DNA of 64,000 nucleotides from Treponema sp. (GCA_017381365.1 JAFOCI010000056.1:1-64000), one strand, 5' to 3'. Shown: positions 8,122 to 16,291, counted from the first letter of the stretch. Notes: generated by a model not told the origin, from the letters alone. Numbers and translations: made by a program.

Positions 8122-8380
8122 AGCTGTTTAAAAAGTTTGTAATGCTGTGGCTGAACTTGTCTGATGGGCTGTTCAATAAGTTTGCATTACGGTGGTTGAG
8201 TTTATCGAAACCATCACATTTAGTGTAGCAGTCATTTCGACGAGTGGTTTCTGAGCCCTTCGACAGGCTCAGAAACCACCTGTCGAAGGGCTCAATGAGC
8301 GCTACACTCATTACTTTTGGAACAGCCCCCATTTTGAAAGGCTCAATGACCACTGTAATTTGTACTTTTGGGACAGCCCC
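8122..8380 (+). repeat. Decayed R copy interrupted by copy 3
   Basis: Left part (8122-8164) is a degenerate R left end: GCTGTTTAAAAAGTTTGTAA matches GCTGTCCAATAAGTTTGCAT and is followed by a GTGGCTGAACTTGTCTGA version of GTGGTTGAGTTTATCGA. Right part (8330-8380) is a degenerate R right end, ending GTACTTTTGGGACAGCCCC. A well-preserved R element (8166-8329) sits between them. Confidence 0.65.
8166..8329 (+). repeat. R element copy 3 (long form, 164 bp)
   Basis: Starts GGGCTGTTCAATAAGTTTGC and ends TTTTGGAACAGCCCC. It carries the same extra inner hairpin as R1, here TGGTTTCTGAG/CTCAGAAACCA around CCCTTCGACAGG. It is inserted inside an older decayed copy. Confidence 0.85.
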
Positions 8381-8431
8381 TTCTGCCTTGATGTTATTGC
8401 CAGTTTTCTATTATGATTTTTTTAAACATTA

Positions 8432-8460
8432 TTAACATCTTTGTTTTTTTTGTCTAATAT
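8432..8460 (+). promoter_or_regulatory. Promoter for the chromate-type transporter pair (leaderless)
   Basis: TTAACA (8432-8437), a 17-bp spacer and TAATAT (8455-8460). The ATG at 8467 lies 6 nt after the -10 box, at the expected +1 site, and there is no Shine-Dalgarno sequence. Confidence 0.65.
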
Positions 8461-8466
8461 GTGGCT

Positions 8467-9042
8467 ATGAATATTTTTTTAGAATTGCTGATTTCCTTTA
8501 TAAAAATAGGATTTCTTACTATAGGTGGCGGCTATGTTATGCTTCCTATGATGCAAAGTGAACTTATAGAAAAAAAACACTGGATTACAGAAGAAGAATT
8601 GCTGGATTATTATGCTGTCGGTCAGTCAACACCAGGTATTATCGCCGTAAATGTAGCAACCTTTGTAGGTTATAAAAAAGCTGGGATTACCGGGGGAATT
8701 GTTGCAACACTGGGGATTATTTCTCCGTCACTTATTATCATTACTGCCCTGGCAGGCGTGATTCAGTCAATTGATCAATATCCAAACGTTCAGAAAGCTA
8801 TGAGCGGAATAAATGTTGCAGTTTGTGCTTTGATTACAGACGCAACTCTTAATTTTATAAAAAAAGGTGTAAAGAATTTTGTAACTCTTCTGGTGCTTTT
8901 AGCTTCGTTTCTACTGATTTATTATGTTAAAGTACCTTCGTACTTAATTGTATTAGGAGCAGCCTTTTTAGGTGTAATTACATATTTTGTAAAAAATAAG
9001 ATGAAAAAAAATGTAGAAGCGGAGGCTGAAGATGACAAATGA
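8467..9042 (+). CDS. Chromate transporter family protein, first half
   Basis: Inner-membrane protein of the CHR family (191 residues). It has the N-terminal LLISFIKIGFLTIGGGYVMLPMM segment (in part), the E(D)YYAVGQSTPGIIAVN motif (STPG) and several hydrophobic helices. In short-chain CHR members two half-proteins from adjacent genes form the transporter, as here. A GTG at 8461 is an alternative start. I prefer the ATG at 8467 because it coincides with the predicted transcription start. Chromate is the classical substrate, but most homologues are uncharacterised anion carriers, so the true substrate is open. It overlaps the next gene by 11 bp. Confidence 0.85.
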   Translation: MNIFLELLISFIKIGFLTIGGGYVMLPMMQSELIEKKHWITEEELLDYYAVGQSTPGIIAVNVATFVGYKKAGITGGIVATLGIISPSLIIITALAGVIQSIDQYPNVQKAMSGINVAVCALITDATLNFIKKGVKNFVTLLVLLASFLLIYYVKVPSYLIVLGAAFLGVITYFVKNKMKKNVEAEAEDDK

Positions 9043-9616
9043 TGTAAGTCTTTTATGGCTTTTCTGCACTTTCTTTTATATAGGTCTTTTTACTGTTGGA
9101 GGCGGACTTGTTGCAATTACTCTGATGCAGCAGACAATTGTAGAAAAAGGTTTGATTTCTGTTGATCAGTTCTATAACATGATTGCCATTTCCGAAAGTA
9201 CTCCAGGTCCCGTTGGTATTAACATGGCAACCTACCTTGGATATGAATTTTATGGAATCCCTGGCGCCATAATTACTTCAATTGGCGAGGTTCTTCCATC
9301 AATTATTACTATTCTTATAATTGCCCGTATAATAATAAAATTCCGCGAAAATAAATGTGTGCAGAATATTTTTTCGTATTTAAGACCTGCAGGTTCCGGC
9401 ATGGTTCTTGTGATTTGTATACAGATGCTGATGAATGTTCTTATTTATGTACCTCAGGATTTAAGAGTTCTTTATACAACTGCAGGCTGGAAAGAATTCT
9501 TTAACTGGATGAATATTTCCGGTTACTGCCTGTTTTTCTGGTTGCGGCATCGCTTTAAATGGCATCCATTCTTTGTTGTAATTTGCGGTGCACTTTTTGG
9601 AATTGTTTTTATGTGA
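9032..9616 (+). CDS. Chromate transporter family protein, second half
   Basis: Partner CHR half-protein, 194 residues. The same family pattern repeats: FFYIGLFTVGGGLVAI at the N-terminus, then ESTPGPVGINMATYLGY (STPG motif) and hydrophobic helices ending in a short FGIVFM tail. GGAGG inside the end of the upstream gene serves as its ribosome-binding site. The two halves share the GGG and STPG motifs but otherwise differ, as expected for antiparallel halves of one carrier. The pair is cotranscribed from the 8432 promoter and ends at the terminator at 9733. Confidence 0.87.
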   Translation: MTNDVSLLWLFCTFFYIGLFTVGGGLVAITLMQQTIVEKGLISVDQFYNMIAISESTPGPVGINMATYLGYEFYGIPGAIITSIGEVLPSIITILIIARIIIKFRENKCVQNIFSYLRPAGSGMVLVICIQMLMNVLIYVPQDLRVLYTTAGWKEFFNWMNISGYCLFFWLRHRFKWHPFFVVICGALFGIVFM

Positions 9617-9732
9617 CGGGCATATCTGGAATCAGCTGGAATTTTTAGTTTAGTTGTTCAGATGTTATGTGCTGATATTTGTTTATACAAAGTTTCTGGT
9701 TTATTGTTTTTATTACAGAATGATTATTTACT

Positions 9733-9770
9733 AACTGTTACCAATGAAATGATTGATAACAGTTTTTTTT
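9733..9770 (+). terminator. Intrinsic terminator before deoD
   Basis: AACTGTTA (9733-9740) pairs with TAACAGTT (9757-9764) and runs into a tract of eight T. It lies about 115 bp after the transporter pair. The rest of the gap (9617-9732) shows nothing recognisable. Confidence 0.8.
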
Positions 9771-9796
9771 GCTAAATTTAAATTTTATGCTATAAT
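9769..9796 (+). promoter_or_regulatory. Promoter for deoD (leaderless)
   Basis: TTGCTA (9769-9774), a 16-bp spacer and a consensus TATAAT (9791-9796). The deoD ATG starts 7 nt later at 9804 with no Shine-Dalgarno sequence. Confidence 0.7.
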
Positions 9797-9803
9797 CTGA
9801 CCT

Positions 9804-10508
9804 ATGAGTGAACATATTAATGTGCCAAAAGGTGCTGTTGCCGAAAGAATATTATTGCCAGGTGATCCTTTGAGGGCAAAGTTTATCGCAGAGAATTTTC
9901 TTGAAGATGCAGTTTGCTATAATTATGTTCGTGGAATGCTTGGTTTTACTGGTAAGTACAAAGGAGTTCCTGTTTCTGTTCAGGGGACTGGTATGGGGCA
10001 GCCATCTCTTTCCATATACGTTCATGAGCTTTTTGATTTCTATAACGTTCAGAAAGCAATCAGAATCGGTACAATTGGAGCGATTCAATCAGAGGTTAAG
10101 GTTCGTGATACAATAATTGCGAATGTTGCCTGCTCAGACTCGTATCTTCTTAATCAGCGTTTTGGCGGTTTGCATTATGCGCCATCGGCAGATTTTCAGC
10201 TTCTTTATAATGCTTATAATAAATCAAAAGAACTTAATATAAGAGCCTTTGTTGGACCTGTTGTTTCTCAGGATCGTTTTTACGGAAAAAAAGAAGATTT
10301 AGATTTATGGAAACAATATGGAGTATTGGGTCTTGAAATGGAATCTGCAGAGTTGTTTACGCTGGCTGCAGAATTCAAAAGAAAAGCTCTGGCCATTTTT
10401 ACAGTAAGTAATCATCTGCTTACAGGAGATTCTACAACACCTGAAGAACGACAGTTGACTTTCAAAGATATGATGCATCTTGCATTAGAAACTGTAATTA
10501 TGGAATAA
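9804..10508 (+). CDS. deoD: Purine nucleoside phosphorylase, DeoD type
   Basis: Cleaves purine (deoxy)ribonucleosides with phosphate to free base and (deoxy)ribose 1-phosphate in the cytosol, for purine salvage. At 234 residues it matches the hexameric DeoD group. The visible signatures are LLPGDPLRAKFIAENF, RGMLGFTGKYKG, QGTGMGQPSLSIYVHEL (phosphate and ribose site), RIGTIGA, EMESAELFTLAAEF, and a C-terminal SNHLLTGDSTTPEERQ carrying the catalytic Asp. The start is supported by the family N-terminus (SEHINVPKG) and the promoter placed at the ATG. The next gene lies 29 bp downstream, so the three genes 9804-12250 may be one transcript. Confidence 0.97.
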   Translation: MSEHINVPKGAVAERILLPGDPLRAKFIAENFLEDAVCYNYVRGMLGFTGKYKGVPVSVQGTGMGQPSLSIYVHELFDFYNVQKAIRIGTIGAIQSEVKVRDTIIANVACSDSYLLNQRFGGLHYAPSADFQLLYNAYNKSKELNIRAFVGPVVSQDRFYGKKEDLDLWKQYGVLGLEMESAELFTLAAEFKRKALAIFTVSNHLLTGDSTTPEERQLTFKDMMHLALETVIME

Positions 10509-10537
10509 TACAGAATCGAAAAAAAAAGAGGGGTTAT

Positions 10538-11446
10538 ATGAAACCAACGCTTTTAGTTTTAGCAGCAGGTATGGGAAGCCGTTATGGTGGTGTCAAGCAG
10601 ATTGATGCTGTAGGAAAAAATGGAGAATGTCTTCTTGATTTTGCAGCTTATGATGCAAAGAAAGCTGGATTTGGCAAAGTTGTTTATATCATTCGTAAAG
10701 ATATAGAAAAAGATTTTAGAGAAAGACTGTTTGACCGGGTGGCTCGTAATTTTGATGCAGAATATGTTTTTCAGAGTCATGAAAGTCTTTTGACAGAAGA
10801 GCAGATTAAGCTTTCTTCTGCACGAACAAAACCCTGGGGAACAGCTCACGCGATTTTGTGTGCAGAAAAGGCAATTCATGAACCGTTTGCAGTAATTAAT
10901 TCGGATGATTATTACGGTCGTAGTGCGTTTGAAACTCTTGGAAAGCATCTTTCTGGAATTTCTAATGATTCTACAGAACATGCAATGGTTGGATATGTTC
11001 TTGAAAAGACTATGAGCCGCAACGGCTCTGTGAGCCGTGGTGTTTGTACTGTAAATAACGGTCAGCTGGAATCAATTGTAGAAAACCTTAAGATTTACTT
11101 TGAAGGCGATAAAGTTATTTCTGATATGGGCGATAAAAAAGTTCAGTTGACAGGAAAAGAAACTGTTAGTATGAATCTTTTCGGCTTTGGACCAAAGGCT
11201 TTTGAACAGTTTAATATTTACTGGGAAAATTTCATTAAAAATAATGTTACGGCAGAAAAGACAGAGGCTTTGCTTCCTGTTGTTGCCAGCGATATAATTC
11301 ACGAAGGTAAGGGAACTATGAAAGTTTACACCTCTGAAGAAAGTTGGTTCGGAATGACTTATCCTGAAGACAGGGAAGTTGTAAAAGCAGAAATTGCAAA
11401 GAAAATTACGGAAGGTTATTATCCTGCTGTGCTTTGGGAAAAATAA
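10538..11446 (+). CDS. Sugar-phosphate nucleotidyltransferase family protein
   Basis: Probable cytosolic NTP-transferase, 302 residues. The N-terminal VLAAGMGSRYGGVKQ is the nucleotide-binding signature of the family, with the G-x-G-x-R core and the Lys seen in GlmU/GalU-type enzymes. A later segment, KPWGTAHAILCAEKAI, and INSDDYYG supply the nucleotide and metal (Asp) site. I recognise the fold and family but not the sugar. This subgroup is often found as a stand-alone conserved gene. A GGGG-containing ribosome-binding site precedes the ATG. The gene sits between deoD and the FAD-synthetase-like gene, with a 3-bp gap to the latter. Confidence 0.8.
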   Translation: MKPTLLVLAAGMGSRYGGVKQIDAVGKNGECLLDFAAYDAKKAGFGKVVYIIRKDIEKDFRERLFDRVARNFDAEYVFQSHESLLTEEQIKLSSARTKPWGTAHAILCAEKAIHEPFAVINSDDYYGRSAFETLGKHLSGISNDSTEHAMVGYVLEKTMSRNGSVSRGVCTVNNGQLESIVENLKIYFEGDKVISDMGDKKVQLTGKETVSMNLFGFGPKAFEQFNIYWENFIKNNVTAEKTEALLPVVASDIIHEGKGTMKVYTSEESWFGMTYPEDREVVKAEIAKKITEGYYPAVLWEK

Positions 11447-11449
11447 ATC

Positions 11450-12250
11450 GTGAAGGTTTTTGACTGGAACGACATTCAGAATGTAAAGTCAGATTTTTTT
11501 GAAAAAGGCTCAGCTCTGACAATCGGTTCGTTTGACGGACCTCACAAGGGGCATGAGTCTCTTTTTGTTTCAGTGCTTAACGCTGCGACAGAAAAAAATC
11601 TTATCTCTGGAATAATTACTTTTAAACAGGCTCTTCCCGGATTAAAGCATCCTGTTAATTATGCAGGAGATATTGCCACGTTGCAGCAGCGGCTTTTTCA
11701 GTATGAAAATAAGGGTTTTGATTTTGTAGTTGTTATTGATTTTAATGAATCGTTCAGCCATATAAGCGGAAGAGATTTTTTTGAAATTCTTTATAAAAAA
11801 ATAAATTTAAGATATATTGCAGAAGGTCAGGATTTCAGATGTGGATACAAGGGACTTTTTGGAATCCAAGAAATTACTGATTTTGCATTCAAAAATGGTT
11901 TTGAAGCAGCTTTTTTAAAGCTGGTGCAGACTGACGGTCAAAGAATAAGTTCTTCTTCTATAAGAAAGCTTGTTCAGAACGGAGAGTTTTCTGTTGTAAA
12001 TGAACTTTTAGAGCGCAGTTTTGAATTGTATGTTAAAACTGAGGTTTCGCAGGATTCAAAGCTGGTGAAAATAGACCGCAAACTTCTTAAGCAGGTGGCG
12101 CCTTTTTCTGGTGAATACAAGGTTTTGTTGAACGGAAAAGTTAATGCAGTTTTAAGAGCAGAACAGAATTTTCTGGAAATCAGTGATGCGGATTTTTCAG
12201 AGCTCAGAATAATCGAAAAAATCTGTTTTCAAAAAAACACCCGCAGATAA
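11450..12250 (+). CDS. RibF-like FAD synthetase domain protein lacking a recognisable flavokinase domain
   Basis: The first 190 residues match the FMN adenylyltransferase half of RibF: TIGSFDGPHKGHESLF carries the nucleotidyl-transferase (H-x-G-H) site, followed by ITF, VVVIDFNESFSHISGRDF, EGQDFRCGYKG and GQRISSSSIRKLV. Normal RibF proteins are about 310 residues and end in a riboflavin kinase domain with a G-T-x-x-x-G...P-T-A-N region. Here the 266-residue product ends in a short, unrelated tail (200-266). It may therefore make FAD from FMN without making FMN. The start is GTG, 3 bp after the preceding stop; no better start is visible. Confidence 0.72.
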   Translation: MKVFDWNDIQNVKSDFFEKGSALTIGSFDGPHKGHESLFVSVLNAATEKNLISGIITFKQALPGLKHPVNYAGDIATLQQRLFQYENKGFDFVVVIDFNESFSHISGRDFFEILYKKINLRYIAEGQDFRCGYKGLFGIQEITDFAFKNGFEAAFLKLVQTDGQRISSSSIRKLVQNGEFSVVNELLERSFELYVKTEVSQDSKLVKIDRKLLKQVAPFSGEYKVLLNGKVNAVLRAEQNFLEISDADFSELRIIEKICFQKNTRR

Positions 12251-12448
12251 AAAAATCGAGTTCGCTTGCGGTGAAAAAAAGGATTCTGTTTATGGATGTT
12301 TATCCTGCTTGCAAATTTCTTTGCGTCTGTATAAAATGTGATAATCTGTTGTACGGAAATACTTGTGATTGGTATCCCTCAACCCGGAGACCGACCTGCA
12401 ATGCTTCCGCTGATTCAGATGTAATATATTTATTAAGGGGTTCCAACA
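12251..12448 (+). promoter_or_regulatory. rpsO upstream region and leader
   Basis: Non-coding. TATAAA (near 12330) and GATAAT (near 12340) are candidate -10 boxes with a TTGCAA/TTTGCG upstream, but spacing is not ideal, so the promoter is uncertain. The leader to the ATG is about 100 nt and has GC-richer segments (CAACCCGGAGACCGACC) that could fold. In several bacteria S15 represses its own leader; I cannot show that here. Confidence 0.35.
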
Positions 12449-12718
12449 ATGGCACTTACAAAAGAAACAACTTCATCACTCGTATCTAAATACGGTGCAA
12501 AAGAAGGTGACACAGGTTCTGTAAAAGTACAGATCGCTCTTCTTACAGAAAGAACAAAGCAGCTTACAGCTCACACAAAAGCATTCCCAAAAGATGCTGG
12601 TGCTAAACGTGCTCTTTTGAAAGTAGTTGGTCAGCGCCGCAAGATGTTGCGCTACTTTGAACGCACAGACCTTGAAGGTTACCGTGCATTCATTAAAGAA
12701 CTCGGACTCCGCAAATAG
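12449..12718 (+). CDS. rpsO: 30S ribosomal protein S15
   Basis: Small-subunit primary binding protein that contacts 16S rRNA helices 20-22 and bridges to 23S rRNA. The 89-residue length is exactly standard. The signatures are ALTKETTSSLVSKYG, GDTGSVKVQIALLTERTKQLT, HTKAFPKDAGAKRALLKVVGQRRK (in part) and the C-terminal LEGYRAFIKELGLRK. AAGGGG precedes the ATG. It is monocistronic, with a strong terminator 15 bp after the stop. pnp follows after about 380 bp, the usual rpsO-pnp order. Confidence 0.98.
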   Translation: MALTKETTSSLVSKYGAKEGDTGSVKVQIALLTERTKQLTAHTKAFPKDAGAKRALLKVVGQRRKMLRYFERTDLEGYRAFIKELGLRK

Positions 12719-12732
12719 TTCGTTTTCTGTTC

Positions 12733-12770
12733 AAAATCCCGCTGGATTTGTTCTGGCGGGATTTTTTTTT
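12733..12770 (+). terminator. Intrinsic terminator after rpsO
   Basis: AAAATCCCGC pairs with GCGGGATTTT, followed by a long T tract to 12770. Confidence 0.92.
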
Positions 12771-12900
12771 GCTTAACGGGATTTTCTTCCATTGATTATT
12801 TAATTTATATGGAATAAACTTAAAAGGATGATTTTGTACACTACGGCTAATCACTTTGGAAATTATGTAGTGCATCGCGAAGTATTTTTGTTGACCGCAG

Positions 12901-13047
12901 GTTGACACAGATGTACATGGATGGAATGTCCTTAAGGGGCGTTGCGGGGACTCCCGCTGGAAGGGGTAGGCCGCAACAAAGTGCGGCCGAGGGGAAGGCT
13001 TTCCCCCTTCTGTTGATTTTATCTGTGTAAATCTGTGTCTGTCTGTA
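12901..13047 (+). repeat. GC-rich composite palindrome between rpsO and pnp
   Basis: The outer parts are ACACAGAT-type (12905 on) and ATCTGTGTAAATCTGTGTC-type (13021 on) repeats in opposite orientation. Between them is a GC-rich block unlike the AT-rich surroundings, with GGCCGCA/TGCGGCC (12969-12988) and GGGGAA/TTCCCC (12991-13006) hairpins. No gene is visible. The ACACAGAT arms resemble those at 58873-59013. Confidence 0.6.
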
Positions 13048-13099
13048 GTTAAAAATAATAGCGATGTAAAAGAAAGAATCGACATAAGGAAAGGAAAAA

Positions 13100-15202
13100 A
13101 TGTCAGTAACAAGAGTAACTTACAAACTCGGAGATGCCGATCTCATCCTTGAAACAGGAAAAATCGGTAAACAGGCTAACGGATGTGTTTACGCTCAGTG
13201 GGGAGGCGCTGCCGTTATTGCTACAATCTGTGCATCATCAAATGTAACAGAAGGCCAGGACTTTGTACCTGTAACAGTTGAATACAACGAAAAATTCTAT
13301 GCCGCTGGTAAAATCCCTGGCGGTTTTGTAAAGCGCGAAGGTCGTCCAAAGGATAAGGAAATTCTGGTAAGCCGTCTTATTGACCGTCCAATGCGCCCTC
13401 TTTTTGAACCATCTTTTGGACATGAACTTCAGATTGTTCCAACATGTGTTTCTTGTGATGGTGTTCATACTCAGGATATTCTTGCAGTAATCGCAGCTTC
13501 CGCTGCTACTTCAATTTCAGATATTCCATTCCACGGTCCAGTAGCTGCTTGTCGTATTGGTTATTTGAATGGTGAATACATTGTTAACCCAACATTTGAA
13601 CAGATTGAAAAGGGTGACCTTGAAATCGTTGTTGCCGGAACAAAAGACGGCTTTACAATGGTAGAAGGTGGTGCAAACGAAGTTTCTGAAGAATTGATGC
13701 TTGGCGCTTTGGAAAAGGCTCAGGCTTTTATTTCTGATATGTGTAAACTCCAGGAAGAACTTGTTGCAAAATGCGGTAAGGAAAAGCTCCCGCTTAACCC
13801 GCTTGATGTAACATTGGCAAATGCAGAAGCTATTGAAGCTGATGCAACTCCTCTTTTGAAGGATGCTTGTTTTAAGGACAGCAAAATCAATCGTGGTATT
13901 GCTATTTCTAAGGCAATTAAAGAAGTTGCTGCAAAATACGCTGACCAGCTTGAAGATCCAATGCAGGCAAAACTTTTTGCTGCATTGATGGATGACATTC
14001 AGTACAAACTTTTGCGTAAATCAATTCTTGAAGATGGCGTACGTGTAGACGGACGTAAGGTTACAGAAATTCGTCCAATCACTTGTGAAGTTGGCGTTCT
14101 TCCAACTCCTCATGGATCTGCTTTGTTCACTCGTGGTGAAACACAGTCCCTTGCAGTTTGTACACTTGGTACAGCAATGGATGAACAGACTTATGACGAT
14201 ATCGATGGAGACCGCTCAGAACATTTTATCCTTCACTATAACTTCCCGCCATACTCAGTTGGTGAAACAGGTAAGCTTACAACTGGTCGCCGTGAAATTG
14301 GTCACGGAAACCTTGCCCGCCGCTCACTGGCTGCTATGGTTCCAAGCCGCGAGGAATTTCCTTACACAATTCGTGTAGTATCAGAAATCATGGAATCTAA
14401 CGGTTCATCTTCACAGGCTTCTACTTGTGGTGGCTGTCTTGCTATGCTGGCCGCTGGTGTTCCAATGAAGAAAATGGTTGCAGGTATTGCCATGGGTCTT
14501 ATTACAGAACCAGAAGGAGACAATCCTTACGGAAAATATGCAATTCTTTCTGATATCCTTGGTGAAGAAGATCACCTTGGTGACATGGACTTTAAGGTTG
14601 CCGGTACAGAAGACGGTATCACTGGTTTCCAGATGGATATCAAGATTGCCGGTGTAACTACAGAAATCATGAAGAAAGCTATGGAACAGGCTCGTGCCGG
14701 CCGTATGCACATCCTTTCTAAGATGAAAGAATGTATCGATAAGCCAGCTCCACTTGCAAAGAATGCTCCACAGATCATGACTATGAAGATTCCTGTAGAC
14801 AAGATTGGTGCTTTGATCGGACCAGGCGGAAAGAACGTTAAGGCTCTTTGTTCACAGTACGATGTAACAATCAATACTGATGATGACGGAACAGTAACAA
14901 TCTACGCTAAAAACGGATTGAACGCTGAAGCAGCTAAAAAGGCTGTTAAGGGCATTACAGAAGATCCAGAAGTAGGAACAATCTACCAGGGAACTGTAAA
15001 GCGTATCATGGATTTTGGTGCCTTTGTAGAAATTCTTCCTGGAAAAGAAGGTCTCTGTCACATTTCTAAACTCTCTAAGCAGCGCGTAGAAAAAGTAAGC
15101 GATGTTCTTAAAGAAGGTCAGCAGATTCCTGTTAAGCTTCTTGAAGTTGACAAGATGGGTCGTTTGAACCTTTCTTATATTGATGCTTTGGAAAATAAGT
15201 AA
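13100..15202 (+). CDS. pnp: Polyribonucleotide nucleotidyltransferase (PNPase)
   Basis: Phosphorolytic 3'-5' exoribonuclease of RNA turnover, acting as a trimer in the cytosol. The 700 residues show the full architecture: first RNase PH domain (about 12-140, with GKIPGGFVKREGRP), helical linker (about 145-235), second RNase PH domain (about 315-455, with GRREIGHGNLARRSL and the catalytic GDMDFKVAGT), KH domain (about 555-610, with IGALIGPGGKNVK) and S1 domain (about 620-690, with YQGTVKRIMDFGAFVEI). AAGGAAAGGA is the ribosome-binding site. It lies downstream of rpsO, the common arrangement. A terminator hairpin made of CGCAG repeats follows. Confidence 0.98.
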   Translation: MSVTRVTYKLGDADLILETGKIGKQANGCVYAQWGGAAVIATICASSNVTEGQDFVPVTVEYNEKFYAAGKIPGGFVKREGRPKDKEILVSRLIDRPMRPLFEPSFGHELQIVPTCVSCDGVHTQDILAVIAASAATSISDIPFHGPVAACRIGYLNGEYIVNPTFEQIEKGDLEIVVAGTKDGFTMVEGGANEVSEELMLGALEKAQAFISDMCKLQEELVAKCGKEKLPLNPLDVTLANAEAIEADATPLLKDACFKDSKINRGIAISKAIKEVAAKYADQLEDPMQAKLFAALMDDIQYKLLRKSILEDGVRVDGRKVTEIRPITCEVGVLPTPHGSALFTRGETQSLAVCTLGTAMDEQTYDDIDGDRSEHFILHYNFPPYSVGETGKLTTGRREIGHGNLARRSLAAMVPSREEFPYTIRVVSEIMESNGSSSQASTCGGCLAMLAAGVPMKKMVAGIAMGLITEPEGDNPYGKYAILSDILGEEDHLGDMDFKVAGTEDGITGFQMDIKIAGVTTEIMKKAMEQARAGRMHILSKMKECIDKPAPLAKNAPQIMTMKIPVDKIGALIGPGGKNVKALCSQYDVTINTDDDGTVTIYAKNGLNAEAAKKAVKGITEDPEVGTIYQGTVKRIMDFGAFVEILPGKEGLCHISKLSKQRVEKVSDVLKEGQQIPVKLLEVDKMGRLNLSYIDALENK

Positions 15203-15255
15203 GATATAAACCAGGAAAAACACTAAAGATAAAAACATTTTGTGTTAAGATGAAA

Positions 15256-15319
15256 ATGCAGGTAAACGCAGGTACAAAAAGTGCTCAGCGTTTATCTGCG
15301 TGCATCTGCATTTTTTTTT
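15256..15319 (+). terminator. Terminator hairpin after pnp built from CGCAG-type repeats
   Basis: ATGCAG...ACGCAGG (15256 on) faces TATCTGCG...CTGCAT (ending 15311), followed by nine T. The repeat units resemble the intergenic repeats at 58953-58974. Confidence 0.75.
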
Positions 15320-15356
15320 GCTGTATGCATCTAATTTTTTTATATATTTTTGTTCA

Positions 15357-15385
15357 TTGACTACTAACAGATATTAGTTTATTAT
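15357..15385 (+). promoter_or_regulatory. Promoter for secG
   Basis: TTGACT (15357-15362), a 17-bp spacer and TATTAT (15380-15385). The leader of about 50 nt contains a TCCGGAATATCCGG palindrome and the TGGAG ribosome-binding site. Confidence 0.65.
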
Positions 15386-15440
15386 AGTAGAACTAATATT
15401 AATTGAATTATTCCGGAATATCCGGTTTTTGGAGTTTTAA

Positions 15441-15794
15441 ATGAGTGCTATTGGTATTATCCTTCTTGTTGCGTTTGTAATCGTTTGTGTATTACTTGTT
15501 CTTCTTGTTCTTGTTCAGGATGACGGACAGAGTGGAATGGGTGGACTTTTAGGCGGTCGTGGAACAGCAGCATTTGGATCACACTCGGCAAGTGTTTTGA
15601 CAAAGACAACAACAGTTCTTGTAGCATTGTTTTTTGTGATTACTATTGTTCTTGCTCTTCTTAATAAGAAACCAAAGATGGATGCTGAACTTACAGAAAC
15701 AACTAATGTTGAAAATACAGCAGCTGAATCAACAGAGGCTACTGCTGAACAGACTCCATGGTATGAATCTGTAGAAGTTCCAGAAAATAAATAA
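15441..15794 (+). CDS. secG: Protein translocase subunit SecG
   Basis: Auxiliary inner-membrane subunit of the SecYEG channel. The N-terminal helix (about 4-26), the loop QDDGQSGMGGLLGGRGTAAF with its G-rich GGRG motif, and the second helix (about 53-72) are the SecG pattern. A 40-residue tail rich in Thr, Glu and Ala is added (117 residues in all, against about 75-110 for many SecG proteins). TGGAG precedes the ATG. The next gene begins 17 bp later, so secG is probably cotranscribed with the PTS IIA-like gene. Confidence 0.93.
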   Translation: MSAIGIILLVAFVIVCVLLVLLVLVQDDGQSGMGGLLGGRGTAAFGSHSASVLTKTTTVLVALFFVITIVLALLNKKPKMDAELTETTNVENTAAESTEATAEQTPWYESVEVPENK

Positions 15795-15811
15795 AATAGG
15801 CTTGTATCAAA

Positions 15812-16291
15812 ATGTTCTGTGATTATGTTAAAACTGAAAATATAATAGTTAATCTGGAAAGTGCAGATAAGGACTGTTTGTTTGCGGAAATGACAGAAGT
15901 TTTGGTACGTTCTACACCTGGGCTTGATAGAGATGAAGTTATTTCGTCTCTTATTTCTCGTGAGGAACAGATGAATACTTGTGTAATGAAAGGTGTTGCT
16001 GTTACTCATGCAGAATGCAGCTCTGTTTCAGCCCCAGTAATTGCTATAGGTATCAGCAGTTCTGGTGTTGATTATGATATTGATGGCGTCAGTTCAAAAG
16101 ACTTTAATGAATCATTGATTCATGTAGTTTTTATGATGCTTTTTGAAAAAGGAAATGCAGAAAAACATCTGCGTATTCTTGCAGATTGTGCAAGAGTCCT
16201 TAATATTCCTGGTTTTTATAAAGCATTGCTTGGTGCAAAATCTGCACTAGACGTTTTTAATTTAATCCGAGAATACGAAACTTCCTACTGA
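15812..16291 (+). CDS. PtsN-like PTS EIIA (fructose/nitrogen type) protein
   Basis: Cytosolic PTS IIA type-2 domain protein, 159 residues. The phosphorylatable histidine is His67 within MKGVAVTHAE, which corresponds to the G-x-A-x-x-H-A core of PtsN/EIIA-Fru. The upstream LISREEQMNTCVMKG matches the family (R-E-x-x-x-S-T-G region, with Cys for Gly). The downstream HLRILADCARVLNIPGFYKALL also fits. No permease domains are attached and no PTS permease is nearby, so a regulatory phosphoprotein of the PTS-Ntr type is more likely than a transporter part. It lies 17 bp after secG and is followed by the hairpin region before the V-ATPase operon. Confidence 0.8.
   Translation: MFCDYVKTENIIVNLESADKDCLFAEMTEVLVRSTPGLDRDEVISSLISREEQMNTCVMKGVAVTHAECSSVSAPVIAIGISSSGVDYDIDGVSSKDFNESLIHVVFMMLFEKGNAEKHLRILADCARVLNIPGFYKALLGAKSALDVFNLIREYETSY

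Noticed and set aside
12271-12489. Open frame overlapping the start of rpsO
   Set aside because: It has no ribosome-binding site, low-complexity Cys-rich content, and runs into rpsO in another frame. The region is the rpsO leader.
12693-13112. Minus-strand open frame in the rpsO-pnp gap
   Set aside because: It runs through the rpsO terminator and the GC-rich palindromes, and lacks a ribosome-binding site and any protein pattern.
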